From Pseudomonadota bacterium (GTDB lineage: Bacteria > Pseudomonadota > Gammaproteobacteria > Burkholderiales > Burkholderiaceae_C): a stretch of 64,000 nucleotides of DNA. The stretch covers positions 1 to 64,000 of the forward strand of contig JAFEEH010000156.1 in NCBI GenBank assembly GCA_018241185.1, read 5' to 3'. Position 1 is the stretch's first letter, and every line of letters begins with the position of its first letter. Position numbers and translations under genes: made by a program. The notes under the pieces are model-generated. The model did no database searches. It was not told the origin of the DNA and saw only the letters and a list, made by a program, of their open reading frames with translations. Positions 26,392 to 36,612 of this stretch are shown here, piece after piece.

Positions 26392-26432
26392 ATGCGGCGC
26401 GACTCGCCCGAGCGAACAAGGAGTATTGACGA

Positions 26433-26849
26433 ATGAACGTGATGTTGAACATTCTGGTGGGCGTGCAGATGCTCGCGGCGATCGCGATGGTCGGGCTCAT
26501 CCTGCTTCAGCATGGCAAGGGCGCGGACATGGGTGCCGCCTTCGGCAGCGGCAGTGCGGGCAGCCTCTTCGGCGCCAGCGGCAGCGCGAACTTCCTGTCG
26601 CGCACCACGGCGGTGCTGGCAGCGGTGTTCTTCGCTTGCACCTTGCTGCTGGCCTACTTCAGCCATGCCCGCCCGACCAGCGGCGGCAGCCTGCTGGATC
26701 GCGCGCCGGTGAGTGCTCCGGCCCCTGCGCCCGCGGCTCCTGCGCCCGATCCGGCGTCGCAGATTCCCTCTGGCGGTGCGGCGTCGAGCACGCCTGCAGC
26801 ACCGGCGTCGAGCCCTGCGCAGAACCCGTCGCAAATCCCGTCGAAGTGA
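26433..26849 (+). CDS. secG: Protein-export membrane protein SecG
   Basis: A 138-residue subunit of the SecYEG translocon. Two membrane segments (about residues 3-22 and 55-76) flank a Gly/Ser-rich cytoplasmic loop with the signature HGKGADMGAAFGSG. The C-terminal about 55 residues are Ala/Pro/Ser-rich and disordered, as in other Burkholderiales. GGAG stands 8-9 bases before the ATG. It ends the tpiA-secG unit and is followed by a tRNA gene. Confidence 0.95.
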   Translation: MNVMLNILVGVQMLAAIAMVGLILLQHGKGADMGAAFGSGSAGSLFGASGSANFLSRTTAVLAAVFFACTLLLAYFSHARPTSGGSLLDRAPVSAPAPAPAAPAPDPASQIPSGGAASSTPAAPASSPAQNPSQIPSK

Positions 26850-26985
26850 TTCGGCTGTGCGGCCCACTTTCTATAGTGCGCCGCAGCATGCAACAGTGTT
26901 TTTCGGGGTAAACTCTAAAGCTGTCCGGAAAGCCAAATCGCCTTTCCAGCAAAGGCTCCTCATGCCATCCGGGCAGCTTCAAACC

Positions 26986-27070
26986 GCGGTCGTGGTGAAA
27001 TTGGTAGACACGCTATCTTGAGGGGGTAGTGGCGAAAGCTGTGCGAGTTCGAGTCTCGCCGACCGCACCA
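26986..27070 (+). tRNA. tRNA-Leu (anticodon GAG)
   Basis: An 85-base gene with acceptor stem GCGGTCG/CGACCGC, encoded CCA at the end, D-arm GTG-AAATTGGTAGA-CAC, anticodon stem CTATC/GGTAG with loop TTGAGGG (anticodon 27020-27022), a long variable arm typical of class II tRNAs, and T-arm GTTCGAGTC. It reads CUC/CUU leucine codons and lies 73 bp upstream of nuoA. Confidence 0.97.
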
Positions 27071-27143
27071 GATTGCATCCGCAGAAGACTTCTCCACGAA
27101 GGCCTTTCCGCGGTACGCAGACGGTGAAAGAAGAACGCTCCCG

Positions 27144-27503
27144 ATGAACCTCGATTCCTACCTTCCCGTCCTGCTCTTCATTCTGGTCGGTATCGCTGTA
27201 GGCATCGCGCCTCAGGTCCTCGGTTACGTGCTCGGGCCCAACCGCCCCGATGCAGCGAAGAATTCCCCCTACGAGTGCGGCTTCGAGGCTTTCGAGAACG
27301 CCCGCATGCAATTCGATGTCCGCTACTACCTGGTGGCCATCCTCTTCATTCTTTTCGATCTCGAAATCGCGTTCCTCTTTCCCTGGGCCGTGGCGCTCAA
27401 GGACGTGGGCCCGCTCGGCTTCTGGGCCGCGGTGGTGTTCCTTGCGATCCTCGTCGTGGGCTTCGCCTACGAGTGGAAGAAAGGTGCCCTTGACTGGGAA
27501 TGA
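27144..27503 (+). CDS. nuoA: NADH-quinone oxidoreductase subunit A
   Basis: A 119-residue membrane subunit of complex I with three transmembrane segments. The conserved loop [20 protein letters not shown] (about residues 43-62) sits near the quinone site at the junction with the peripheral arm. Normal length. First gene of a complete 14-gene nuo operon in the standard A-N order, all on the plus strand with small gaps or overlaps. nuoC and nuoD are separate genes, unlike the E. coli nuoCD fusion. Confidence 0.97.
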   Translation: MNLDSYLPVLLFILVGIAVGIAPQVLGYVLGPNRPDAAKNSPYECGFEAFENARMQFDVRYYLVAILFILFDLEIAFLFPWAVALKDVGPLGFWAAVVFLAILVVGFAYEWKKGALDWE

Positions 27504-27529
27504 ACTGAACGCGGCAGGAGTGTGTGGCC

Positions 27530-28012
27530 ATGGCCATTGAAGGTGTTTTCAAAGAAGGCTTCATCACCACGTCGTACGACTCGGTGGTGAACTGGGCCAA
27601 GACCGGCTCGCTGTGGCCCATGACGTTCGGCCTCGCATGCTGCGCGGTCGAGATGATGCATGCGGCCGCCGCGCGCTACGACATCGGCCGCTTCGGCGCC
27701 GAGGTGTTCCGCGCCAGTCCGCGCCAGTCCGACCTGATGATCGTGGCCGGTACGCTGTGCAACAAGATGGCGCCGGCGCTGCGCAAGGTGTACGACCAGA
27801 TGGCCGAGCCGCGCTGGGTGCTGTCGATGGGCTCGTGCGCCAACGGCGGCGGCTACTACCACTACAGCTACTCGGTCGTGCGCGGCTGCGACCGCATCGT
27901 GCCGGTCGACGTGTACGTGCCGGGCTGCCCGCCGACGGCCGAGGCGCTGATCTACGGGATCATCCAGCTGCAGCAGAAGGTGCGTCGCACCAACAGCATC
28001 GCCCGTGCCTGA
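27530..28012 (+). CDS. nuoB: NADH-quinone oxidoreductase subunit B
   Basis: A 160-residue subunit holding cluster N2, the last iron-sulfur centre before quinone. The four ligands are in [11 protein letters not shown] (the rare adjacent Cys pair), SMGSCANGG and [14 protein letters not shown] with a 9-base spacer supports ATG 27530 over the in-frame GTG six bases earlier. It starts 26 bp after nuoA and is followed by nuoC after 16 bp. Confidence 0.97.
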   Translation: MAIEGVFKEGFITTSYDSVVNWAKTGSLWPMTFGLACCAVEMMHAAAARYDIGRFGAEVFRASPRQSDLMIVAGTLCNKMAPALRKVYDQMAEPRWVLSMGSCANGGGYYHYSYSVVRGCDRIVPVDVYVPGCPPTAEALIYGIIQLQQKVRRTNSIARA

Positions 28013-28028
28013 TCGGAGCCACGCCCTC

Positions 28029-28637
28029 ATGACGTCGTTTGCTGTCGATCCGCAGGTCCTCAAGGACACCATCTCCCTGGCGCTGGGCGACAAGCTCAAG
28101 CGCATTTCCGTCGCGCAGGGCGAAGTCACCGCCGTGGTGGATGCGGCCCACTACCTCGAAGTGATGCAGATCCTGCGCGATGCGCCGGGCTGCCAGTTCG
28201 AGCAACTCGTCGACATCTGTGGTGTCGACTACTCCTCGTACCGCGACGAATACTGGGAAGGGCTGCGCTACTGCGCGGTGTCGCACCTGCTGTCGGTCTC
28301 GCTCAACCAGCGGGTGCGCGTGAAGGTGTTCTGCCCCGACGACGACTTTCCCGTCGTGCCGTCGGTCACTGCGCTCTGGAATTCGGCCAACTGGTTCGAG
28401 CGCGAAGCCTTCGACCTCTTCGGCATCGTTTTCGATGGCCATCCCGACCTGCGCCGCATCCTCACCGACTACGGCTTCATCGGCCACCCGTTCCGCAAGG
28501 ACTTCCCGCTTTCGGGCCACGTGGAAATGCGCTACGACGCTGAGCTGCAGCGCGTGGTGTACCAGCCGGTGACGATCGAACCCCGCGAGATCACGCCGCG
28601 CGTGATCCGCGAGGACAACTACGGAGGCCTGCACTGA
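28029..28637 (+). CDS. nuoC: NADH-quinone oxidoreductase subunit C
   Basis: A 202-residue peripheral-arm subunit (30-kDa family) without cofactors. The family signature lies at [20 protein letters not shown] and the next block [20 protein letters not shown] (about residues 120-160). Encoded separately from nuoD, which follows after 27 bp. The ATG at 28029 has GGAG nearby; an in-frame upstream GTG inside the nuoB end is not favoured. Confidence 0.97.
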   Translation: MTSFAVDPQVLKDTISLALGDKLKRISVAQGEVTAVVDAAHYLEVMQILRDAPGCQFEQLVDICGVDYSSYRDEYWEGLRYCAVSHLLSVSLNQRVRVKVFCPDDDFPVVPSVTALWNSANWFEREAFDLFGIVFDGHPDLRRILTDYGFIGHPFRKDFPLSGHVEMRYDAELQRVVYQPVTIEPREITPRVIREDNYGGLH

Positions 28638-28664
28638 GGGCGCGTCGCGCCCTGGTGATCGAAC

Positions 28665-29918
28665 ATGGCTGAAATCAAGAACTACACGCTGAACTTCGGT
28701 CCGCAGCACCCTGCGGCCCACGGTGTGCTGCGCCTCGTGCTCGAACTCGACGGCGAAGTCGTCCAGCGCGCCGACCCCCACATCGGCCTGCTGCACCGCG
28801 CGACCGAGAAGCTGGCCGAGCACAAGACCTACATCCAGTCGCTGCCGTACATGGACCGTCTCGACTATGTGTCGATGATGTGCAACGAGCATGCGTACTG
28901 CCTGGCCATCGAAAAGTTGCTCGGCCTCGAAGTGCCAATCCGCGCCCAGTACATCCGCGTCATGTTCGCGGAGATCACGCGCCTGCTGAATCACCTCATG
29001 TGGCTGGGCTCGCACGGCAACGACTGCGGCAGCTCGACCATCCTGATCTACGCCTTCCGCGAGCGCGAAGACCTGTTCGACGTGTACGAAGCGGTGTCCG
29101 GTGCGCGCATGCATGCGGCCTACTTCCGTCCGGGCGGCGTGTACCGCGACCTGCCGGACAGCATGCCGCAGTACAAGGTCAGCAAGATCAAGAACGCCAA
29201 GGCGCTCGAGCGCATGAACGAGGACCGCCAGGGCTCGGTGCTCGACTTCCTCGAGGGCTTCACCAAGCGCTTCCAGACCTACCTGGGGGAATACCACACG
29301 CTGCTGACCGACAACCGCATCTGGAAGCAGCGCACGGTCGGCATCGGCGTGATGTCGCCCGAACGCGCGCTGAACCTGGGCCTTACCGGGCCGATGCTGC
29401 GTGGCTCCGGCATCGCCTGGGACCTGCGCAAGAAGCAGCCGTACGACGTGTACGACCGCATGGACTTCGACATCCCGGTGGGCAAGACCGGCGACTGCTA
29501 CGACCGCTACCTCGTCCGCATGGAGGAGATGAACCAGTCCAACCGGATCATCGCGCAGTGCGTGCAGTGGCTCAAGGCCAACCCGGGCCCGGTCATCACC
29601 GACAACCACAAGGTGGCGCCGCCTGCCCGGGAGTCGATGAAGGCCAACATGGAAGAGCTGATTCACCACTTCAAGCTCTTCACCGAAGGCTTCCGTGTGC
29701 CCGAAGGCGAGGCCTATGCCGCCGTCGAGCACCCGAAGGGCGAGTTCGGCATCTACATGGTGAGCGACGGCGCCAACAAGCCCTACCGCCTCAAGATCCG
29801 TGCGCCGGGCTTCGCGCATCTGGCCGCCCTCGACGAGATGGCGCGCGGCCACATGATTGCCGACGCCGTGGCCGTGATCGGCACCCTGGACATCGTGTTC
29901 GGAGAGATCGACCGATGA
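28665..29918 (+). CDS. nuoD: NADH-quinone oxidoreductase subunit D
   Basis: A 417-residue subunit of the 49-kDa family that builds the quinone-binding cavity with NuoB. Hallmarks are [20 protein letters not shown] at the N-terminus, the [17 protein letters not shown] block, and the C-terminal [10 protein letters not shown]. Normal length. Its stop overlaps the nuoE start (ATGA), so the two are translationally coupled. Confidence 0.98.
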   Translation: MAEIKNYTLNFGPQHPAAHGVLRLVLELDGEVVQRADPHIGLLHRATEKLAEHKTYIQSLPYMDRLDYVSMMCNEHAYCLAIEKLLGLEVPIRAQYIRVMFAEITRLLNHLMWLGSHGNDCGSSTILIYAFREREDLFDVYEAVSGARMHAAYFRPGGVYRDLPDSMPQYKVSKIKNAKALERMNEDRQGSVLDFLEGFTKRFQTYLGEYHTLLTDNRIWKQRTVGIGVMSPERALNLGLTGPMLRGSGIAWDLRKKQPYDVYDRMDFDIPVGKTGDCYDRYLVRMEEMNQSNRIIAQCVQWLKANPGPVITDNHKVAPPARESMKANMEELIHHFKLFTEGFRVPEGEAYAAVEHPKGEFGIYMVSDGANKPYRLKIRAPGFAHLAALDEMARGHMIADAVAVIGTLDIVFGEIDR

Positions 29919-30460
29919 GCGACGTTTTTTCTTCTTCTGGTTCCCCGGCACCGGCGGTCCTGCCGCAGGCCGTGCTCGACCGCTTCGCGCGCGAGGTGGC
30001 CAAGTACCCCGACAACGCCGCAGGCCGCCAGTCGGCGGTGATGGCCTGCCTGGCCATCGTGCAGCAGGTCGACGGTCACGTCAGCGCGGAGAGCGAAGCG
30101 GCCATCGCCGACTACCTCGGCATGCCGCACATCGCCGTGCGCGAGGTCACGACCTTCTACAACATGTACAACCAGCACCCGGTGGGCAAGTTCAAGCTCA
30201 ACGTGTGCACGAACCTGCCATGCCAGCTGCGCGATGGCGTGACCGCGCTGGTGCATCTCGAGAAGAAGCTCGGCATCAAGATGGGCGAGACCACGCCCGA
30301 TGGCCTGTTCACGCTGCAGCAGAGCGAGTGCCTGGGCGCCTGCGCCGATTCGCCGGTGATGCTGGTCAACGACCGCACCATGTGCAGCTTCATGAGCAAC
30401 GAGAAGCTCGATCAGCTGGTCGACGGGCTGCGCGGCGCGACGAGCGGGGAGGAGCGTTGA
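29915..30460 (+). CDS. nuoE: NADH-quinone oxidoreductase subunit E
   Basis: A 181-residue thioredoxin-fold subunit binding [2Fe-2S] cluster N1a. The ligands fit C-x4-C (VCTNLPCQL) and C-x3-C (SECLGACAD). An N-terminal helical bundle precedes the ferredoxin-like domain. Start overlaps nuoD by 4 bases and its stop overlaps the nuoF start (TGATG), placing nuoD-E-F in tight coupling. Confidence 0.97.
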   Translation: MSDVFSSSGSPAPAVLPQAVLDRFAREVAKYPDNAAGRQSAVMACLAIVQQVDGHVSAESEAAIADYLGMPHIAVREVTTFYNMYNQHPVGKFKLNVCTNLPCQLRDGVTALVHLEKKLGIKMGETTPDGLFTLQQSECLGACADSPVMLVNDRTMCSFMSNEKLDQLVDGLRGATSGEER

Positions 30461-31800
30461 TGACCCCCGAACAGGTTCTCTCCCAGTTCCGCGCCACGGG
30501 CGTGCAGACCTGCTTCCACGACCGGCACATCAGTCCGCAGATCTATGCTGGGCTGGACGGGACCAACTGGCGCCTGGCGGACTACGAGGCGCGTGGCGGA
30601 TATCAGGCCCTGCGCAAGATCCTGACCGAGGGGCTGACGCCCGACCAGGTGATTGCCGAGGTCAAGGGCTCGGGCCTGCGGGGCCGCGGCGGCGCGGGCT
30701 TTCCCACGGGGCTGAAGTGGAGCTTCATGCCCCGCCAGTTCCCGGGCCAGAAGTACCTCGTCTGCAACTCCGACGAAGGTGAGCCGGGCACGTGCAAGGA
30801 CCGCGACATCCTGCACTTCAACCCGCACATCGTCATCGAGGGCATGGCCATCGCCGCCTACGCGATGGGCATCAGCGTCGGCTACAACTACATCCACGGC
30901 GAGATCTTCGAGACCTACGAGCGCTTCGAAGAGGCGCTCGAAGAGGCGCGCGCCGCCGGCTACCTCGGCGACAAGATCCTGGGCAGCGGCTACAGCTTCC
31001 AGCTGCATGCGGCCCACGGCTTCGGCGCCTACATCTGCGGCGAGGAAACGGCGCTGCTCGAGTCGCTGGAAGGCAAGAAGGGCCAGCCGCGCTTCAAGCC
31101 GCCGTTCCCGGCCAGCTTCGGCCTGTACGGCAAGCCGACCACCATCAACAACACCGAGACCTTCGCGGCGGTGCCCTGGATCATCCGCAACGGCGGTCCG
31201 GCCTACCTCGAGTGCGGCAAGCCGAACAACGGCGGCACCAAGATCTTCTCGGTGAGTGGGGATGTCGAGCTGCCGGGCAACTACGAAGTGCCGATGGGCA
31301 CGCCGTTCTCCAAGCTGCTCGAACTGGCTGGTGGCGTGCGCAAGGGCCGCCAGCTCAAGGCCGTGATCCCGGGCGGCTCGTCCGCGCCGGTGCTGCCTGC
31401 CGACATCATGATGGCGTGCACGATGGACTACGACTCCATCGCCAAGGCCGGCTCCATGCTGGGCTCGGGCGCCGTGATCGTCATGGACGACTCGCGCTCC
31501 ATGGTCGAGTCGCTCAAGCGGCTGTCGTACTTCTACATGCATGAGTCCTGCGGTCAGTGCACGCCCTGCCGCGAAGGCACGGGCTGGCTGTGGCGCGTGG
31601 TGGACCGCATCCACAACGGCCAGGGCCGCGCCACCGACATGGACCTGCTGAATTCGGTGGCCGACAACATCCAGGGCCGCACCATCTGCGCACTCGGCGA
31701 TGCGGCCGCCATGCCCGTGCGGGCCATGATCAAGCACTTCCGCCACGAGTTCGAGGCGCTGGTGCCGGGCTACGTGCCCAAGACGCCGGCCCAGGCCTGA
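30460..31800 (+). CDS. nuoF: NADH-quinone oxidoreductase subunit F
   Basis: A 446-residue flavoprotein, the NADH entry point of complex I. NADH and FMN contacts are in [18 protein letters not shown] (about residue 65 on) and [16 protein letters not shown] (about 190), and the N3 [4Fe-4S] cluster in [12 protein letters not shown] near residue 360. The first ATG of the conserved sequence overlaps the nuoE stop as TGATG; the frame is open upstream but that is the nuoE coding region read out of frame. Confidence 0.98.
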   Translation: MTPEQVLSQFRATGVQTCFHDRHISPQIYAGLDGTNWRLADYEARGGYQALRKILTEGLTPDQVIAEVKGSGLRGRGGAGFPTGLKWSFMPRQFPGQKYLVCNSDEGEPGTCKDRDILHFNPHIVIEGMAIAAYAMGISVGYNYIHGEIFETYERFEEALEEARAAGYLGDKILGSGYSFQLHAAHGFGAYICGEETALLESLEGKKGQPRFKPPFPASFGLYGKPTTINNTETFAAVPWIIRNGGPAYLECGKPNNGGTKIFSVSGDVELPGNYEVPMGTPFSKLLELAGGVRKGRQLKAVIPGGSSAPVLPADIMMACTMDYDSIAKAGSMLGSGAVIVMDDSRSMVESLKRLSYFYMHESCGQCTPCREGTGWLWRVVDRIHNGQGRATDMDLLNSVADNIQGRTICALGDAAAMPVRAMIKHFRHEFEALVPGYVPKTPAQA

Positions 31801-31819
31801 GCGCGAACGAGAACACGAC

Positions 31820-34012
31820 ATGGTTGAAATCGAACTCGACGGCAAGAAGGTCGAAGTGGCCGAGGGCAGCATGGTGATGCATGCCGCCGACAAGGCCGGC
31901 ACCTACATCCCGCATTTCTGCTACCACAAGAAGCTCAGCATCGCGGCGAACTGCCGCATGTGTCTGGTCGACATCGAGAAGGCGCCCAAGGCCATGCCGG
32001 CCTGCGCCACGCCGGTCACGCAGGGCATGATCGTCCGCACCCAGAGCGAGAAGGCGATCAAGGCGCAAAAGTCGGTGATGGAGTTCCTGCTCATCAATCA
32101 CCCGCTCGACTGCCCGATCTGCGACCAGGGCGGCGAATGCCAGTTGCAGGACCTGGCCGTGGGCTATGGCGGCTCGTCCTCGCGCTACGAGGAAGAAAAG
32201 CGCGTGGTCTTCCACAAGGACGTCGGTCCGCTCATCAGCATGGAAGAGATGAGCCGCTGCATCCATTGCACCCGTTGCGTGCGCTTCGGCCAAGAAGTGG
32301 CCGGCATCATGGAACTGGGCATGGTCAACCGGGGCGAACACTCCGAGATCACCACCGTGGTGGGCGACACCGTCGATTCGGAGCTTTCGGGCAACATGAT
32401 CGACATCTGCCCGGTCGGTGCGCTCACGAGCAAGCCCTTCCGCTACAGCGCCCGCACCTGGGAACTGAGCCGCCGCAAGTCGGTGAGCCCGCACGATTCG
32501 ACCGGTGCCAACCTGATCGTGCAAGTCAAGAGCAACCAGGTGATGCGCGTGGTGCCGCTCGAGAACGAGGACGTCAACGAGTGCTGGATCGCCGATCGCG
32601 ACCGCTTCTCGTACGAGGCGCTCAACGGCGACGATCGCCTGACCCAGCCCATGCTCAAGCAGGGCGGTCAATGGCAGGTGGTCGATTGGCAGACGGCGCT
32701 CGAGTACGTGGCCAACGGCCTGCGCCAGATCAAGGCGGACCATGGCGCCGCCTCCATCGGCGCGCTGGTCAGCCCGCACAGCACGGTGGAAGAACTCGCG
32801 CTCGCCACGGCCCTCATGCGCGGCTTAGGCAGCGAGAACATCGACCACCGCCTGCGCCACGCCGACTTCACGCGCAGCGCGGGCGTGCGCTGGCTCGGCA
32901 CCTCGATCGCCTCGTTGTCGCAACTTCAGCGCGTGCTGGTGGTCGGCTCGAATCTGCGCAAGGACCATCCGCTGTTCGCGCAACGCATCCGCCAGGCAGC
33001 GCGCAAGGGCGCCGCGGTGCATGCCATCGCTAACCAGGCGCAACTCGCGTCCCGAGATGCCTGGGCCATGCCGCTCGCCAGCATGCAGACCGCCGAGGCG
33101 GCGGGCTGGGGCGACGCGCTGGCCGTTCTGGCAGCCGCAGTGGCCGCCGAGAAGGGCGTGTCCGCTCCTTCCCATGCGGAGCCGACGGATGCGGCACGGG
33201 CGACTGCCAAGTCGCTCATGGGCGGCGAGCGCAAGGCCATTCTTCTCGGCAATGCGGCCGCGCACGCCGCCGATGCCTCGCGTCTACTGGCCCTTGCGCA
33301 GTGGATCGGCGAGCAGACCGGCGCCTCGGTCGGTTATCTGACCGAAGCGGCCAACACGGTCGGTGCCCAATGGGTCGGCGCGCTGCCGGGCGCCCAGGGC
33401 CTCGACGCCGGCCGGATGCTGGCGGGCGGCCTCCAGGCCGTGCTCCTGCTCAACAACGAACCCGAGTTCGATTCGGCCGCAGGCGCGAAGGCCGCGCAGG
33501 GTTTGGACGGCGCACAGATGGTCGTGACCTTGAGCCCGTTCAAGGCCAACCTGGCCTTCAGCGATGTGCTGTTGCCCATTTCGCCCTTCAGCGAAACCCC
33601 GGGCACCTTCGTCAATGCCGAGGGCCGCATCCAGAGCTTCCATGCGGTGGTCAAGCCGCGCGGTGAAGCCCGTCCGGGATGGAAGGTGCTTCGCGTGCTC
33701 GGCAACCTACTCGGACTCACGGGCTTCGATTTCGAGACCTCGCAGGACGTGCTCGCGCACGTGCGCAGCGGCCTCGACGGCGTCGCGACGCATGTTCCCG
33801 CCGATCGGCTGAGCAATGCGCTGGTTGGGCCTGTCGACCTGGCAGCGCCGCCGGCGGCACCCGCCGCAGAGCCGGTCGCGGCCTCCATCTACCAGTTGGA
33901 CGGTCTCGTGCGCCGGGCCCCCTCCCTGCAACTCACGGCCGACGGCCGCGGCAGCGCGCATGCCGTCCGCGGCGTCGCCTACTACCAGGCCATCGACGAG
34001 GTGACCGCATGA
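31820..34012 (+). CDS. nuoG: NADH-quinone oxidoreductase subunit G
   Basis: A 730-residue subunit carrying several clusters. The N-terminal ferredoxin domain has the N1b [2Fe-2S] ligands ([18 protein letters not shown]), then His/Cys-ligated N5 ([14 protein letters not shown]), then the N4 motif [10 protein letters not shown]. The rest is a molybdopterin-oxidoreductase-like domain without cofactor. The N7-type extra cluster of E. coli is not seen. C-terminal about 60 residues are Ala/Pro-rich. Stop overlaps the nuoH start (ATGA). Confidence 0.97.
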   Translation: MVEIELDGKKVEVAEGSMVMHAADKAGTYIPHFCYHKKLSIAANCRMCLVDIEKAPKAMPACATPVTQGMIVRTQSEKAIKAQKSVMEFLLINHPLDCPICDQGGECQLQDLAVGYGGSSSRYEEEKRVVFHKDVGPLISMEEMSRCIHCTRCVRFGQEVAGIMELGMVNRGEHSEITTVVGDTVDSELSGNMIDICPVGALTSKPFRYSARTWELSRRKSVSPHDSTGANLIVQVKSNQVMRVVPLENEDVNECWIADRDRFSYEALNGDDRLTQPMLKQGGQWQVVDWQTALEYVANGLRQIKADHGAASIGALVSPHSTVEELALATALMRGLGSENIDHRLRHADFTRSAGVRWLGTSIASLSQLQRVLVVGSNLRKDHPLFAQRIRQAARKGAAVHAIANQAQLASRDAWAMPLASMQTAEAAGWGDALAVLAAAVAAEKGVSAPSHAEPTDAARATAKSLMGGERKAILLGNAAAHAADASRLLALAQWIGEQTGASVGYLTEAANTVGAQWVGALPGAQGLDAGRMLAGGLQAVLLLNNEPEFDSAAGAKAAQGLDGAQMVVTLSPFKANLAFSDVLLPISPFSETPGTFVNAEGRIQSFHAVVKPRGEARPGWKVLRVLGNLLGLTGFDFETSQDVLAHVRSGLDGVATHVPADRLSNALVGPVDLAAPPAAPAAEPVAASIYQLDGLVRRAPSLQLTADGRGSAHAVRGVAYYQAIDEVTA

Positions 34013-35085
34013 TCGACACGATCTACGGTTTCGGACGCGGGCTGATCGATGCAGGTTGGTGGACCGGGGCCGGCTGGCCCGTGGTCTGGTCGCTGATCAA
34101 GATCGTGTGCGTGCTGCTGCCTCTGCTCGGTGCGGTCGCCTACCTGACGCTGTGGGAACGCAAGTTCCTCGGCTGGATCCAGGTGCGCCATGGTCCCAAC
34201 CGCGTTGGTCCCATGGGGCTGCTGCAGCCGATCGCCGACGCGCTCAAGCTGCTGACCAAGGAGCTGATCAACCCGACGGCGGCCAACAAGGGTCTGTTCC
34301 GGCTCGGTCCGGTGATGGCGATCATGCCGGCGCTGGCGGCCTGGGTGGCCATCCCCTTCGGCCCCGATGCCGTGCTGGCCAACGTCAATGCAGGGCTGCT
34401 GCTGATCATGGCCATCACCTCGATCGAGGTGTACGGCGTGATCATCGCCGGCTGGGCTTCCAACTCGAAGTACGCCTTCCTGGGCGCGCTGCGTGCATCG
34501 GCCCAGATGGTGAGCTACGAGATTGCCATGGGCTTCTGCCTGGTGGTGGTCATCATGGTGTCGGGCAGCCTGCACCTCGGAGAGGTGGTCGCTGCGCAGG
34601 CCAAGGGCATGGGCGCCAACATGGGCCTGGGCTTCCTTTCGTGGAACTGGCTGCCGCTGCTGCCGATCTTCGTCGTCTACGTGATCTCGGGCGTGGCCGA
34701 AACCAACCGCCACCCCTTCGACGTGGTGGAGGGCGAGGCGGAAATCGTCGCCGGCCACATGGTCGAGTACTCCGGCATGGGCTTCGCGATCTTCTTCCTG
34801 GCCGAGTACGCCAGCATGTGGCTGATCTCGATCCTGGCCGCGCTGATGTTCCTGGGCGGCTGGCTCTCGCCCATCGGCTTCCTCGACTTCATCCCCGGAT
34901 GGATCTGGCTGGGCCTGAAGACCTTCTTCGTGGTTTCGCTGTTCATCTGGATCCGGGGCACCTTCCCGCGCTTCCGCTACGACCAGATCATGCGGCTGGG
35001 CTGGAAGATCTTCATTCCTGTCACCCTCGTGTGGCTGCTGGTGGTCGGGGGCTGGATGCAGACGCCCTGGAACATCTGGAAATAA
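34009..35085 (+). CDS. nuoH: NADH-quinone oxidoreductase subunit H
   Basis: A 358-residue membrane subunit with about eight transmembrane helices, joining the quinone cavity to the proton-pumping arm. The conserved loop [19 protein letters not shown] (near residue 46) and the acidic loop [20 protein letters not shown] (about 225-245) are intact. It starts inside the last codons of nuoG and precedes nuoI by 14 bp. Confidence 0.98.
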   Translation: MIDTIYGFGRGLIDAGWWTGAGWPVVWSLIKIVCVLLPLLGAVAYLTLWERKFLGWIQVRHGPNRVGPMGLLQPIADALKLLTKELINPTAANKGLFRLGPVMAIMPALAAWVAIPFGPDAVLANVNAGLLLIMAITSIEVYGVIIAGWASNSKYAFLGALRASAQMVSYEIAMGFCLVVVIMVSGSLHLGEVVAAQAKGMGANMGLGFLSWNWLPLLPIFVVYVISGVAETNRHPFDVVEGEAEIVAGHMVEYSGMGFAIFFLAEYASMWLISILAALMFLGGWLSPIGFLDFIPGWIWLGLKTFFVVSLFIWIRGTFPRFRYDQIMRLGWKIFIPVTLVWLLVVGGWMQTPWNIWK

Positions 35086-35099
35086 GCGGAGCGAACAAG

Positions 35100-35609
35100 A
35101 TGACAGCCATCGCTGCCTCGTCCTTTTCGATCAAGGATTTCTTCAAGAGCTTCATGCTCGCCGAGCTCTTCAAGGGCATGGCCCTCACGGGCCGTTATGC
35201 GCTGCGCCGCAAGATCACGGTGCAGTTTCCCGAAGAGAAAACGCCTCTGTCGCCGCGCTTTCGTGGGCTGCATGCGCTGCGCCGTTACGAGAACGGCGAA
35301 GAGCGCTGCATCGCCTGCAAGCTCTGCGAGGCCGTGTGCCCCGCGGTCGCCATCACCATCGAATCGACGGTGCGTGACGATGGCTCGCGCCGCACCTCGC
35401 GCTACGACATCGATCTGACCAAGTGCATCTTCTGCGGCTTCTGCGAAGAGAGCTGCCCGGTCGACTCGATCGTCGAGACGCACATCCTCGAATACCACGG
35501 CGAGAAGCGTGGCGATCTCTACTTCACCAAGGACATGCTCCTGGCGGTGGGCGATCGCTACGAGAAGGAAATCGCCGCCAACAAGGCGGCAGACGCCAAG
35601 TACCGCTGA
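35100..35609 (+). CDS. nuoI: NADH-quinone oxidoreductase subunit I
   Basis: A 169-residue subunit with two [4Fe-4S] clusters (N6a and N6b) in two complete C-x2-C-x2-C-x3-C-P motifs, [12 protein letters not shown] and [12 protein letters not shown]. The N-terminal amphipathic helix (about residues 8-35) contacts the membrane. Normal length; start at ATG 35100 with a GGAG 11 bases upstream. Confidence 0.98.
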   Translation: MTAIAASSFSIKDFFKSFMLAELFKGMALTGRYALRRKITVQFPEEKTPLSPRFRGLHALRRYENGEERCIACKLCEAVCPAVAITIESTVRDDGSRRTSRYDIDLTKCIFCGFCEESCPVDSIVETHILEYHGEKRGDLYFTKDMLLAVGDRYEKEIAANKAADAKYR

Positions 35610-35636
35610 TCCCGGCGCCCGAAAAGAACCATCCTC

Positions 35637-36296
35637 ATGGACGTCAAGACCGGCTTCTTCTACCTGTTCTCGGTCGTGCTGCTCTTTGCAGCTTTCCGGG
35701 TCATCACCGCGCGCAACCCCGTGCATGCGGTGCTCTACCTCATGCTGGCCTTCTCGCAGGCCGCCGCCGTGTGGCTGCTGCTGAAGGCCGAATTCCTGGC
35801 CATCGCGCTGGTGCTGGTCTACCTCGGCGCCGTGATGGTGCTCTTCCTCTTCGTGGTGATGATGCTCGACCTGAACATCGACAGCCTTCGCCAGGGATTC
35901 TGGAAGCACTTCCCGCTGGCCGCGCTGATCGGCGTGGTCATCGCACTCGAGATGGCCTACGTGTTGATGGGTGGCTTCCGCCTGCAGGGCGCCGCGCCCG
36001 TCGAAATGGCGCAGGCCGCCGCCGCGCAGGGCTCGAACACCAAGGCGCTGGGCCTGTTGCTCTACAGCGAGTACGTCTATCCCGTACAGATCGCGGCGGT
36101 GATCCTCGTGGTCGCCATGATCGCCGCCATCGCGCTGACGCTGCGCCAGCGCAAGGACACGAAGTTCGTCAACGTGAAGGACCAGGTGCACGTGAAGGCC
36201 GCCGACCGCATGAGCGTGGTGAAGCTGGCCGCGACGCTGCCCCCACCGCCGCCGGCCGCGCCGGCCGCCGACGTCGAAGCGGAGAAGAAGGCATGA
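35637..36296 (+). CDS. nuoJ: NADH-quinone oxidoreductase subunit J
   Basis: A 219-residue membrane subunit with five transmembrane helices; the third contains the conserved [17 protein letters not shown]. The C-terminal about 55 residues are a cytoplasmic extension rich in Lys, Pro and Ala ([18 protein letters not shown]), longer than E. coli NuoJ and common in betaproteobacteria. The stop overlaps the nuoK start (ATGA). Confidence 0.96.
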   Translation: MDVKTGFFYLFSVVLLFAAFRVITARNPVHAVLYLMLAFSQAAAVWLLLKAEFLAIALVLVYLGAVMVLFLFVVMMLDLNIDSLRQGFWKHFPLAALIGVVIALEMAYVLMGGFRLQGAAPVEMAQAAAAQGSNTKALGLLLYSEYVYPVQIAAVILVVAMIAAIALTLRQRKDTKFVNVKDQVHVKAADRMSVVKLAATLPPPPPAAPAADVEAEKKA

Positions 36297-36601
36297 CGCT
36301 GACCCTGGGCCACTACCTGTCGCTGGGCGCAATGCTGTTCGCGCTGTCGGTGATCGGCATCTTCCTGAACCGCAAGAACCTGATCGTGCTGCTGATGTGC
36401 ATCGAACTGATGCTGCTCGCGGTCAATATGAACTTCGTCGCCTTTTCTCATTACCTGGGCGACATGCACGGGCAGATCTTCGTGTTCTTCATCCTGACCG
36501 TCGCGGCCGCCGAGTCGGCGATCGGGCTGGCGCTGCTCGTGCTGCTGTTCCGCAACAAGTCGAACATCAACGTCGACGAGCTCAACTCGCTCAAGGGATA
36601 A
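36293..36601 (+). CDS. nuoK: NADH-quinone oxidoreductase subunit K
   Basis: A 102-residue three-helix membrane subunit, homologous to MrpC. The buried glutamates needed for proton transfer are in [14 protein letters not shown] (about residue 36) and in [15 protein letters not shown] (about 72). Coupled to nuoJ by a 4-base overlap; nuoL starts 11 bases after its stop. Confidence 0.97.
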   Translation: MTLTLGHYLSLGAMLFALSVIGIFLNRKNLIVLLMCIELMLLAVNMNFVAFSHYLGDMHGQIFVFFILTVAAAESAIGLALLVLLFRNKSNINVDELNSLKG

Positions 36602-36612
36602 CGACAACCACC

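Noticed and set aside
26850..26985. Possible tRNA promoter between secG and tRNA-Leu (TTTTTCGGGGTAAACT)
   Set aside because: The hexamers are too far from the tRNA 5' end and too weak to call; read-through from tpiA-secG is equally possible.
27960..29951. A 663-codon minus-strand frame opposite nuoC and nuoD
   Set aside because: Composition is that of an antisense shadow; the plus strand encodes textbook complex I subunits. The same holds for the long antisense frames at 36625-38889 and 39728-41839.
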